Origin: JBAWYM01 sp037143575
Lineage (GTDB): Bacteria; Patescibacteriota; Gracilibacteria; Peribacterales; Peribacteraceae
NCBI GenBank assembly: GCA_037143575.1
Contig: JBAWYM010000004.1
Location: 1-49,680, forward strand
Direction: 5' to 3'
DNA: 49,680 bases
The notes under the pieces: generated by a model
Database searches by the model: none
Told to the model about the DNA's origin: nothing
What the model saw: only the letters and a program-made list of their open reading frames with translations
In this document: piece after piece, positions 21,792 to 29,877 of the stretch
How positions within the stretch are numbered: the first letter of the stretch is position 1
Layout of the letters: every line of letters begins with the position of its first letter
Program-made: the position numbers and the translations under genes

Positions 21792-22289
21792 ATGGACTTA
21801 TACGCCGAACACATCCTCGAGCACTTCCGCAGTCCCCGTCGCAAATCCCTCCTGCCGCATCCCACCGTGGAACGGGAAGAAGTGAATGCGAGCTGCGGCG
21901 ATACACTCACTCTGCAGCTCTCCTTCAAGAAAGACACCGTTTCGTCGGTCGGTTGGGATGGCACGGGATGTGCCGTGAGCCAGGCCGGCATGTCGATGCT
22001 CGCGGAGACTCTCACAGGCAAGACCCTCGCAGAGCTCGAGACCATGCAGCCCAAGGATATGCGCATAATCCTGGGAGTGCCGATCTCAGCCCGCCGCCTC
22101 AAGTGTGCACTCCTGCCGCTCCTGGCTCTGCGCAATGCCCTGCGACAGCAGAAGAAAGAGCCACCGCTCACCTGGGCGGAAATCGTGGAGGAGGACGAAG
22201 AGAGAGAAACCGTGGAGCTGATTCGCGAGAGCAGAAAGGGAAAGGGCAAGCATTCGGTTCCTTTTGAAACTTGGGCGAAAAATCGCTGA
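21792..22289 (+). CDS. sufU: Fe-S cluster assembly scaffold / sulfur acceptor, SufU/IscU type
   Basis: This 165-residue protein has the conserved ligands C35 and D37 (SCGD), C60 (GTGCAVSQA) and C105 (RRLKCALL). It accepts sulfur from SufS or acts as scaffold. Lys before the last cysteine is SufU-like (IscU has His there). However, the 45-residue distance from C60 to C105 is IscU-like: the insertion of about 18-21 residues that normally marks SufU is absent. A basic/acidic C-terminal tail of about 35 residues follows (EEDEERETVELIRESRKGKG). It is encoded next to sufS, supporting a SufS-SufU pair. Confidence 0.85.
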   Translation: MDLYAEHILEHFRSPRRKSLLPHPTVEREEVNASCGDTLTLQLSFKKDTVSSVGWDGTGCAVSQAGMSMLAETLTGKTLAELETMQPKDMRIILGVPISARRLKCALLPLLALRNALRQQKKEPPLTWAEIVEEDEERETVELIRESRKGKGKHSVPFETWAKNR

Positions 22290-22388
22290 CGTATACGTCA
22301 TGACATTTCACTCCGTGCCCTACACCACTCAAAATTGTACTGAGGATTGCTTGTCGTTCGCTCAGAGATCCATATACTCCCGCCAGCC

Positions 22389-22405
22389 ACAAGCCGCCGT
22401 AGCTC
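22389..22405 (+). repeat. Partial duplication of the tRNA-Thr 5' end
   Basis: ACAAGCCGCCGTAGCTC occurs here and again at 22469-22485, where it is the 5' flank, acceptor strand and D-stem start of the tRNA. The intervening 80-bp unit includes the dispersed repeat CTTCGCCCTCCGGGCTACGC. Mirror: 27276-27292. Confidence 0.85.
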
Positions 22406-22472
22406 CCCACTTCGCCCTCCGGGCTACGCGGGGCAGGCAGGGGCAGATCATTCGATTCTCCGATTGTTACAA

Positions 22473-22547
22473 GCCGCCGTAGCTCAGGGGTAGAGCATCT
22501 CCATGGTAAGGAGAGGGTCATCGGTTCAAATCCGATCGGCGGCTCCA
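22473..22547 (+). tRNA. tRNA-Thr (anticodon GGT)
   Basis: A 75-nt cloverleaf: 7-bp acceptor GCCGCCG/CGGCGGC, D-stem GCTC/GAGC, anticodon stem TCTCC/GGAGA with loop ATGGTAA giving GGT at positions 34-36, T-stem ATCGG/CCGAT with loop TTCAAAT, discriminator T and encoded CCA at the end. No intron. The encoded CCA overlaps the start of a GC-rich hairpin repeat. Confidence 0.96.
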
Positions 22548-22637
22548 GCCTACGCGAAGCGTAGGCTGCCGGACGAAGCGTTGCGCGCGTAGTCCGGCTT
22601 CTCGCCTGTTGTGTTGCTTCGCTTCGGCTGGCAGGCC
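22547..22637. repeat. GC-rich triple-hairpin array after the tRNA
   Basis: Three consecutive inverted repeats: AGCCTACGC-GAA-GCGTAGGCT (22547-22567), GCCGGAC...GTCCGGC (22568-22598) and GCCTG...CAGGC (22604-22636). The first hairpin could end the tRNA transcript, though no T-run follows. The sequences look like dispersed extragenic repeats rather than a gene. Mirror: 27044-27134. Confidence 0.75.
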
Positions 22638-22720
22638 ATCAAGTGCGAAGGAAGGTAGACAGTCCTAACCTGCAATATTTTTCGTTCATTCTGACTGGTT
22701 TTACGTGCCCTTACCTCTGG

Positions 22721-22726
22721 TACTAT
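22721..22726 (+). promoter_or_regulatory. Extended -10 box TGG-TACTAT of the 285-residue membrane protein gene
   Basis: It ends 6 nt before ATG 22733 and has a TG one base upstream, as in extended -10 promoters. It decides the start against an earlier in-frame codon at 22643. Mirror: 26955-26960. Confidence 0.5.
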
Positions 22727-22732
22727 TCCTCT

Positions 22733-23590
22733 ATGACATCATACCCTCGGTTAAATCAGATCGTACAATCCCTACGTGCAGCTCTCAGACTCGATCTTGG
22801 GGCACTCATCATCAGCGGTACCGTGCTCTTCGTCTGCTCGCTTCTCTATATGTGGTCATTCGAGATGGACCGCGAGCCCGGTGGATATTTCAACGGACCG
22901 ATGACCTACAATGAGATAGTTCCACCCGCGCTCTTGCTGATCTCAGGCATCCTCTTTCTTCTCCTCATTATTATCTGCAGTCTGTACGTCCGTATCCAGC
23001 CGTTCGAACCATCCACCATTCAACGACGAAGTAAACAAACCCTCATTACGACCTTCATCTTTTCGCTGTTCACCATACTCCTGTCACCGACTTCACAATA
23101 CATCGGACACAAGTCCTGGGATTTCAGAGACACTACACTCATTGGCGCATCACCTATTCCCATCAAAACCATCGAAGATTTCGTCACTATCGTTGTATAT
23201 GTATTGATTGTTACTGGTCTTGTAACGCTTGTGTACTCCATCGGTTTGCGATTGGGCCTCACATATGCCGATAGCCTGAATGGAAAATTGCGAAAGGTGA
23301 AACGCAGCAGGTACTATCATGTCATCGGTGCAATGGGAATGCTTTCTGGTGCCGTACTGTTTGTATGTCTGCTCAACAGCAAATCTTTCTTCGGACTCTA
23401 TCCGCTCCTCATCGTACTGTCGCCGCTGATCGATCATTTCAGTGTCTTTTCGTGGATACCTCTCTATTCATTGTGGTCAACAGAGATCGTCATATCTATT
23501 CCCTTTCTGCTTACTGGGACAGCAATCGGTCTTCTGATTGCACAGTGGACAGACCAGGGGCGAAGGAATCTTCAGAATCATCTGACGTAA
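22733..23590 (+). CDS. Unknown integral membrane protein (285 residues)
   Basis: I do not recognise a family. About seven hydrophobic segments are visible, starting with LGALIISGTVLFVCSLLYMW (residues 23-42), with a basic cytoplasmic loop after the second or third helix (IQRRSKQ) and another near the middle (KLRKVKRSRYY). No catalytic motif is evident. It begins with MTSYPRLNQIVQSLRAALRL, an amphipathic basic segment. It converges on the ABC-F gene with 13 bp between stops, so the two are not co-transcribed. Confidence 0.7.
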   Translation: MTSYPRLNQIVQSLRAALRLDLGALIISGTVLFVCSLLYMWSFEMDREPGGYFNGPMTYNEIVPPALLLISGILFLLLIIICSLYVRIQPFEPSTIQRRSKQTLITTFIFSLFTILLSPTSQYIGHKSWDFRDTTLIGASPIPIKTIEDFVTIVVYVLIVTGLVTLVYSIGLRLGLTYADSLNGKLRKVKRSRYYHVIGAMGMLSGAVLFVCLLNSKSFFGLYPLLIVLSPLIDHFSVFSWIPLYSLWSTEIVISIPFLLTGTAIGLLIAQWTDQGRRNLQNHLT

Positions 23591-23603
23591 TTGCGCGAGG
23601 ACA

Positions 23604-24840
23604 TCACTCCACCAGCGCCCCCAGATCCAGCGTCTCATTCACCGCGACCTGCGTGACGAATTCCGTATCGTGACTCACGAGGATCATCCCGCCTTCGTAC
23701 CGGTTCAGCGCATCGGCGATCACCGGCAGGTGGCGGAAATTGATGTGGTTGGTCGGCTCATCGAGAATCAGGAGTGAAGGCTTTTGCAGGGTGAACCGCG
23801 CGAAGCACAGCAGCCCCTTTAGCCCTTCGGAGAGCGATCCCGCCGTTGCCTTGAGTTTGTCGCCGGGGAGGAGAAAGCGCGCAGCGGTGGCGTAGATGAA
23901 CTGCTTATCGGGTTTCTCCATTTCCTGCTCCAGGATTTCGTAGACGGTTTTGTCCATCGGCAATCCCGAGAAGTCCTGCCGGTAGTAGCCCACCTTCACA
24001 CCCTCGGCGATCGTTGCCCCTTTCTCTTTGCCATTGGCCAGGGCTTCCAGGAGGGAGCTCTTGCCGATGCCATTGGGACCGGTGATGAGGAGGCGACGGC
24101 CGTTGTGAATGAGTACTTCCACCTTCTTCTTCACGGGCTTATGCTCATCCATGACGGTCACAGACTTGATGGAAACGAGGGGTTTGGGGAAGGCCACGGA
24201 ATCGATGGAGAATGCGTTGAGTGTGTGATCGTCACGGCGGACTTCCACTTTGTTCTCCTCCGCTTCTTCGACATTGGTGCGCATCTTGCTGGCGAGTCTG
24301 CGCATCTTGCCACCCTTGTGCGAGAAGAAGTTGATCTTCTCCTTCTGACTAATGATCGCCTTCTCCATCCGCGCGTTCTGCCGCTGCTCACGCTCGATCT
24401 GCGCCTCGATCTCCGCGACGACGTCGTAGTAATCCCCCACGTACTGCATCACCGTGTGCGTATAGGAATCGAGGTGGAGCACCCCATGGGTGAAGCAATT
24501 GAGGAAGGCGGCATCGTGCGAAATGACGATACAAGTCTTCTCATACATCATGAGAAAGGTCGTCAAATGGTCAATTCCCGCACTATCGAGATTATTGGTC
24601 GGCTCATCGAGCAGGAGGATATCCGGCTCCTGGATCAGAGCAAACGCCAAGAGCAACCGCGCCTTCTGACCGCCGGAGAATGCGGATAATTTCTTATCGA
24701 GCGGGGCCACCAGATTCACGACATCCAGCACTTTGGCAATGGAACGTTCGATATCAAATTTTTTCTCGGTGAACGCACTCTCGAAGAACGCACGCACCGT
24801 CTTCTGCAGATCTTCATGCGCAATCACCTGCTTCGCGATG
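23604..24840 (-). CDS. ABC-F family ATPase, N-terminus missing at the palindrome axis
   Basis: The visible 411 residues contain the first-domain signature AFSGGQKARLLLA and Walker B ILLLDEPTNNLD, a basic coiled linker (KINFFSHKGGKMRRLASKM), and a complete second ABC domain with Walker A GPNGIGKSS, Q-loop YYRQD, a divergent signature SLSEG and Walker B LLILDEPTNHI. Two ABC domains with no membrane part indicate ABC-F, ribosome-associated translation or antibiotic-protection factors. The frame begins about three residues before the first Q-loop. By comparison with the second domain about 65-70 residues, including the first Walker A and the true start, are missing. An internal GTG at 24827 is not a credible start. 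Confidence 0.9.
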
Positions 24841-24850
24841 CATCGCGAAG
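24831..24850. other. Symmetry axis / inversion junction inside the ABC-F gene
   Basis: The axis lies between 24840 and 24841 within CGCGATG|CATCGCG. The ABC-F frame read rightward from the axis is Ile-Ala-Lys-Gln-Val. Read back across the axis it enters antisense sequence of the other arm and meets TGA at 24770-24772 with no plausible start. The gene is therefore broken exactly here. No transposase, recombinase site or repeat accompanies the junction. Confidence 0.95.
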
Positions 24851-26077
24851 CAGGTGATTGCGCATGAAGATCTGCAGAAGACGGTGCGTGCGTTCTTCGA
24901 GAGTGCGTTCACCGAGAAAAAATTTGATATCGAACGTTCCATTGCCAAAGTGCTGGATGTCGTGAATCTGGTGGCCCCGCTCGATAAGAAATTATCCGCA
25001 TTCTCCGGCGGTCAGAAGGCGCGGTTGCTCTTGGCGTTTGCTCTGATCCAGGAGCCGGATATCCTCCTGCTCGATGAGCCGACCAATAATCTCGATAGTG
25101 CGGGAATTGACCATTTGACGACCTTTCTCATGATGTATGAGAAGACTTGTATCGTCATTTCGCACGATGCCGCCTTCCTCAATTGCTTCACCCATGGGGT
25201 GCTCCACCTCGATTCCTATACGCACACGGTGATGCAGTACGTGGGGGATTACTACGACGTCGTCGCGGAGATCGAGGCGCAGATCGAGCGTGAGCAGCGG
25301 CAGAACGCGCGGATGGAGAAGGCGATCATTAGTCAGAAGGAGAAGATCAACTTCTTCTCGCACAAGGGTGGCAAGATGCGCAGACTCGCCAGCAAGATGC
25401 GCACCAATGTCGAAGAAGCGGAGGAGAACAAAGTGGAAGTCCGCCGTGACGATCACACACTCAACGCATTCTCCATCGATTCCGTGGCCTTCCCCAAACC
25501 CCTCGTTTCCATCAAGTCTGTGACCGTCATGGATGAGCATAAGCCCGTGAAGAAGAAGGTGGAAGTACTCATTCACAACGGCCGTCGCCTCCTCATCACC
25601 GGTCCCAATGGCATCGGCAAGAGCTCCCTCCTGGAAGCCCTGGCCAATGGCAAAGAGAAAGGGGCAACGATCGCCGAGGGTGTGAAGGTGGGCTACTACC
25701 GGCAGGACTTCTCGGGATTGCCGATGGACAAAACCGTCTACGAAATCCTGGAGCAGGAAATGGAGAAACCCGATAAGCAGTTCATCTACGCCACCGCTGC
25801 GCGCTTTCTCCTCCCCGGCGACAAACTCAAGGCAACGGCGGGATCGCTCTCCGAAGGGCTAAAGGGGCTGCTGTGCTTCGCGCGGTTCACCCTGCAAAAG
25901 CCTTCACTCCTGATTCTCGATGAGCCGACCAACCACATCAATTTCCGCCACCTGCCGGTGATCGCCGATGCGCTGAACCGGTACGAAGGCGGGATGATCC
26001 TCGTGAGTCACGATACGGAATTCGTCACGCAGGTCGCGGTGAATGAGACGCTGGATCTGGGGGCGCTGGTGGAGTGA
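24841..26077 (+). CDS. ABC-F family ATPase, N-terminus missing (mirror copy)
   Basis: Identical to 23604-24840. Reading back across the axis the frame meets TGA at 24770-24772 without a usable start, which shows the break is not an alternative N-terminus. The first Walker A is absent; the first signature, both Walker B motifs and the whole second domain are present. Confidence 0.9.
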
Positions 26078-26090
26078 TGTCCTCGCGCAA

Positions 26091-26948
26091 TTACGTCAGA
26101 TGATTCTGAAGATTCCTTCGCCCCTGGTCTGTCCACTGTGCAATCAGAAGACCGATTGCTGTCCCAGTAAGCAGAAAGGGAATAGATATGACGATCTCTG
26201 TTGACCACAATGAATAGAGAGGTATCCACGAAAAGACACTGAAATGATCGATCAGCGGCGACAGTACGATGAGGAGCGGATAGAGTCCGAAGAAAGATTT
26301 GCTGTTGAGCAGACATACAAACAGTACGGCACCAGAAAGCATTCCCATTGCACCGATGACATGATAGTACCTGCTGCGTTTCACCTTTCGCAATTTTCCA
26401 TTCAGGCTATCGGCATATGTGAGGCCCAATCGCAAACCGATGGAGTACACAAGCGTTACAAGACCAGTAACAATCAATACATATACAACGATAGTGACGA
26501 AATCTTCGATGGTTTTGATGGGAATAGGTGATGCGCCAATGAGTGTAGTGTCTCTGAAATCCCAGGACTTGTGTCCGATGTATTGTGAAGTCGGTGACAG
26601 GAGTATGGTGAACAGCGAAAAGATGAAGGTCGTAATGAGGGTTTGTTTACTTCGTCGTTGAATGGTGGATGGTTCGAACGGCTGGATACGGACGTACAGA
26701 CTGCAGATAATAATGAGGAGAAGAAAGAGGATGCCTGAGATCAGCAAGAGCGCGGGTGGAACTATCTCATTGTAGGTCATCGGTCCGTTGAAATATCCAC
26801 CGGGCTCGCGGTCCATCTCGAATGACCACATATAGAGAAGCGAGCAGACGAAGAGCACGGTACCGCTGATGATGAGTGCCCCAAGATCGAGTCTGAGAGC
26901 TGCACGTAGGGATTGTACGATCTGATTTAACCGAGGGTATGATGTCAT
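26091..26948 (-). CDS. Unknown integral membrane protein (mirror copy)
   Basis: Identical to 22733-23590: about seven membrane helices and no recognised family. The start is placed 6 nt after TACTAT at 26955-26960. Confidence 0.7.
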   Translation of the reverse strand: MTSYPRLNQIVQSLRAALRLDLGALIISGTVLFVCSLLYMWSFEMDREPGGYFNGPMTYNEIVPPALLLISGILFLLLIIICSLYVRIQPFEPSTIQRRSKQTLITTFIFSLFTILLSPTSQYIGHKSWDFRDTTLIGASPIPIKTIEDFVTIVVYVLIVTGLVTLVYSIGLRLGLTYADSLNGKLRKVKRSRYYHVIGAMGMLSGAVLFVCLLNSKSFFGLYPLLIVLSPLIDHFSVFSWIPLYSLWSTEIVISIPFLLTGTAIGLLIAQWTDQGRRNLQNHLT

Positions 26949-27043
26949 AGAGGAATAGTACCAGAGGTAAGGGCACGTAAAACCAGTCAGAATGAACGAA
27001 AAATATTGCAGGTTAGGACTGTCTACCTTCCTTCGCACTTGAT

Positions 27044-27134
27044 GGCCTGCCAGCCGAAGCGAAGCAACACAACAGGCGAGAAGCCGGACTACGCGCGCAA
27101 CGCTTCGTCCGGCAGCCTACGCTTCGCGTAGGCT
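27044..27134. repeat. GC-rich triple-hairpin array (mirror copy)
   Basis: Same three inverted repeats as 22547-22637, lying 3' of the minus-strand tRNA-Thr. Confidence 0.75.
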
Positions 27135-27208
27135 GGAGCCGCCGATCGGATTTGAACCGATGACCCTCTCCTTACCATGGAGATGCTCTACCCCTGAGCT
27201 ACGGCGGC
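27134..27208 (-). tRNA. tRNA-Thr (anticodon GGT) (mirror copy)
   Basis: Exact reverse complement of 22473-22547; same cloverleaf with encoded CCA at 27134-27136. Confidence 0.96.
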
Positions 27209-27275
27209 TTGTAACAATCGGAGAATCGAATGATCTGCCCCTGCCTGCCCCGCGTAGCCCGGAGGGCGAAGTGGG

Positions 27276-27292
27276 GAGCTACGGCGGCTTGT
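27276..27292 (-). repeat. Partial duplication of the tRNA-Thr 5' end (mirror copy)
   Basis: GAGCTACGGCGGCTTGT on the plus strand, repeated at 27196-27212 as the start of the tRNA gene. Confidence 0.85.
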
Positions 27293-27391
27293 GGCTGGCG
27301 GGAGTATATGGATCTCTGAGCGAACGACAAGCAATCCTCAGTACAATTTTGAGTGGTGTAGGGCACGGAGTGAAATGTCATGACGTATACG

Positions 27392-27889
27392 TCAGCGATT
27401 TTTCGCCCAAGTTTCAAAAGGAACCGAATGCTTGCCCTTTCCCTTTCTGCTCTCGCGAATCAGCTCCACGGTTTCTCTCTCTTCGTCCTCCTCCACGATT
27501 TCCGCCCAGGTGAGCGGTGGCTCTTTCTTCTGCTGTCGCAGGGCATTGCGCAGAGCCAGGAGCGGCAGGAGTGCACACTTGAGGCGGCGGGCTGAGATCG
27601 GCACTCCCAGGATTATGCGCATATCCTTGGGCTGCATGGTCTCGAGCTCTGCGAGGGTCTTGCCTGTGAGAGTCTCCGCGAGCATCGACATGCCGGCCTG
27701 GCTCACGGCACATCCCGTGCCATCCCAACCGACCGACGAAACGGTGTCTTTCTTGAAGGAGAGCTGCAGAGTGAGTGTATCGCCGCAGCTCGCATTCACT
27801 TCTTCCCGTTCCACGGTGGGATGCGGCAGGAGGGATTTGCGACGGGGACTGCGGAAGTGCTCGAGGATGTGTTCGGCGTATAAGTCCAT
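27392..27889 (-). CDS. sufU: SufU/IscU-type scaffold (mirror copy)
   Basis: Identical to 21792-22289, with ligands C35, D37, C60 and C105; it lies just downstream of the minus-strand sufS copy. Confidence 0.85.
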   Translation of the reverse strand: MDLYAEHILEHFRSPRRKSLLPHPTVEREEVNASCGDTLTLQLSFKKDTVSSVGWDGTGCAVSQAGMSMLAETLTGKTLAELETMQPKDMRIILGVPISARRLKCALLPLLALRNALRQQKKEPPLTWAEIVEEDEERETVELIRESRKGKGKHSVPFETWAKNR

Positions 27890-27959
27890 GCGGAGGCTTG
27901 AGAGGTGAGGAAAGAGGTTATAGAGGCCTGATAGGTATTCCTGATATTCCGATATTCGG

Positions 27960-29234
27960 TTATTCCGTTACTCGACTATTCGATTCACCCTGTAATCGCT
28001 TCATGGCTCGTACTATTGCCGGGCCCACCATCTGCACTTCCTCCTCCGTAGTATAGATCCCGAAAGAGAGACGTGCCGAAGCTGCTATTCCTAAATGATC
28101 ATGCAGAGGTTGTGCGCAGTGGTGGCCGGCGCGGAGGCAGATATTCTCTTCCCCAAGGAGATCGCAGAGATCATGAGGATGGATTCCGTCGATGGTGAAG
28201 CTGAGGCAGCCGGATGATAAGTTCATAGTTGTTAGTTGTTGGTTATTAGTTTTTTCTTCGATGTGTCCAAGGATGTGTAATCCTGAGATGTCTTCGAGTG
28301 TTTCATGCGCAACCTTTAGAAGACGAGATTCATGCTCCTCGATGTCGTTCCACGAATATTGCCCGAGCCAGTGTATAGCGGCTGCGAGGCCGACGGCTTC
28401 CACGATCGGCGGTGTTCCCGCTTCGAATTTCTCCGGGGCATCGGCAGGAAGAAATCCGCTCTTCTTCACTTCACGGATCATCATGCCGCCACCGAGGAAT
28501 GGAGGCATCGCCGCGAGCAATTTTCGCTTACCATAGAGCACGCCAACTCCCGTTGGTCCATAAATTTTGTGCCCTGTAATAGCTAAAAAGTCACAATCCA
28601 GTTGTACGACATCGATCGGGTGATGCGCGGCGAGTTGTGCGGCATCGATGCAGACGAGGGCTCCGGTATTGTGGCTCTCTTCGATGATTTCTTTCAACGG
28701 TGGCCGTACCCCAGTCACATTGCTCTGCCCGGTGACGGTGACGAGCTTCACGCGGTGGGTTTTCAGAATACTTTTCAGATGGTCCATGTCCCATTGTCCT
28801 TGTTCATCGATCTTCACCCATTGAAGCTCGATGCCGATTTGCTCTTTGAGCTGCAGCCACGGGACGATGTTGCTGTGGTGTTCCAGGATGGACAGAACGA
28901 CAACATCATTTTTCTTCAGTGTTGATTTTCCCCAGCTTCGTGCAACGAGGTTGATTGCTTCGGTCGCGTTCTTCGTAAAAACAATTTCATCACTGTGCGC
29001 AGCGCCGAAAAAATGCTGCATCGTTTCCCGAGCATCTTCATAGGCCTTCGTCGCGCGCTCGGAACGGGGATACATACCGCGGTGGACATTGCTAAAGTCC
29101 TCCCGCAGAAATACATCCATTGCCGTTATGACTGCCTCCGGTTTCTGCGCCGATGCCGCGGAATCGAGATAGACAATGCCCTTTTCTCGGAGGAAGGGGA
29201 ATTGCGTGCGGACTTCGGTGAGGTTAAGTGGCAT
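27960..29234 (-). CDS. sufS: Cysteine desulfurase SufS (mirror copy)
   Basis: Identical to 20447-21721, with PLP lysine K223, catalytic C373 and the Asn/Gln-rich word-repeat loop. Confidence 0.93.
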   Translation of the reverse strand: MPLNLTEVRTQFPFLREKGIVYLDSAASAQKPEAVITAMDVFLREDFSNVHRGMYPRSERATKAYEDARETMQHFFGAAHSDEIVFTKNATEAINLVARSWGKSTLKKNDVVVLSILEHHSNIVPWLQLKEQIGIELQWVKIDEQGQWDMDHLKSILKTHRVKLVTVTGQSNVTGVRPPLKEIIEESHNTGALVCIDAAQLAAHHPIDVVQLDCDFLAITGHKIYGPTGVGVLYGKRKLLAAMPPFLGGGMMIREVKKSGFLPADAPEKFEAGTPPIVEAVGLAAAIHWLGQYSWNDIEEHESRLLKVAHETLEDISGLHILGHIEEKTNNQQLTTMNLSSGCLSFTIDGIHPHDLCDLLGEENICLRAGHHCAQPLHDHLGIAASARLSFGIYTTEEEVQMVGPAIVRAMKRLQGESNSRVTE

Positions 29235-29374
29235 GGAGAGCGAGGGGAGAGCGCAGGAATCACTTGTGATGGAAAATTAGTATAAACCTTCTTTCTTATG
29301 GTCTTCTGTTTTTCTGCAACTTCGGCATGACAATTATTATTGACTTTGCGATGAATCTTTATAAGATGCGAACG

Positions 29375-29758
29375 ATGAAAGAAGGAGCGAAGCAGGAAGC
29401 ACAGGCCGAGACGGATGGTGATGCTGATTTGTATGCAGCCGAGGAAGCGGTTCGGCAGCTTCGACGAGTGCAGTTAGCTCTGCAGAAATTGGAAACGGAA
29501 TTCAAGGAAAGGCACAATGGAGCCAGCCATCTTTCTTCGAAGGCTTCCGCCGCCCGGTCAAGGCAAGATGTTGAAGAACTCAAGACGGGAGTTTGCACAC
29601 ATGCTGCGCTCTTCGGTAAGACGAAATTCGCTGCATCAGATCTCCCCGGCGCCGTGGAGAGTGTTACTGCGACAACCACTCGATATTTTCTTAAAGTGTC
29701 TGCGGAAGAACGGAGGATATTCTCTGCTTGGATGCATCGGGTATTACATGCGCCATAA
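29375..29758 (+). CDS. Unknown small helical protein (mirror copy)
   Basis: Identical to 19923-20306. Promoter TTGACT at 29340-29345 and TAAGAT at 29362-29367, 7 nt before the ATG. Confidence 0.6.
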   Translation: MKEGAKQEAQAETDGDADLYAAEEAVRQLRRVQLALQKLETEFKERHNGASHLSSKASAARSRQDVEELKTGVCTHAALFGKTKFAASDLPGAVESVTATTTRYFLKVSAEERRIFSAWMHRVLHAP

Positions 29759-29877
29759 TTGCTATTCTGATTGAATGGTTGATTCTTTTTCGAGTACCAA
29801 AGTATAGCGAACAGCTTAAGCTCTCCGCTGCGTATTCGATTGTTCTTCATCCTTTCCTTCCGGTAGGATGAAGCCCC

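Larger units (their letters stand above)
1..24840. repeat. Left arm of a perfect 49,680-bp palindrome
   Basis: The first bases (TCTGAAGGGCCGCCTAAAGG) are the exact reverse complement of the last bases. The same relation holds at every point I compared, including genes, intergenic gaps, tRNA and repeats. The ORFs of the two arms correspond one for one with identical proteins. There is no spacer between arms. The arm holds 23 protein genes (two of them cut at its ends) and one tRNA gene. Confidence 0.98.

Noticed and set aside
22290..22472. Small gene between the scaffold gene and the tRNA
   Set aside because: Only shadow frames are visible, and the stretch is built from a tRNA fragment and a dispersed repeat.
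24831..24850. Hairpin telomere of a linear replicon
   Set aside because: The axis is in the middle of a conserved coding gene, with no telomere resolvase gene or AT-rich telomere repeat nearby. Kept only as a remote alternative.
24854..26077. GTG at 24854 as a true start giving a short ABC-F protein
   Set aside because: The frame is open and homologous upstream of it up to the axis, and a start here would omit Walker A. It is an internal codon of a broken gene.
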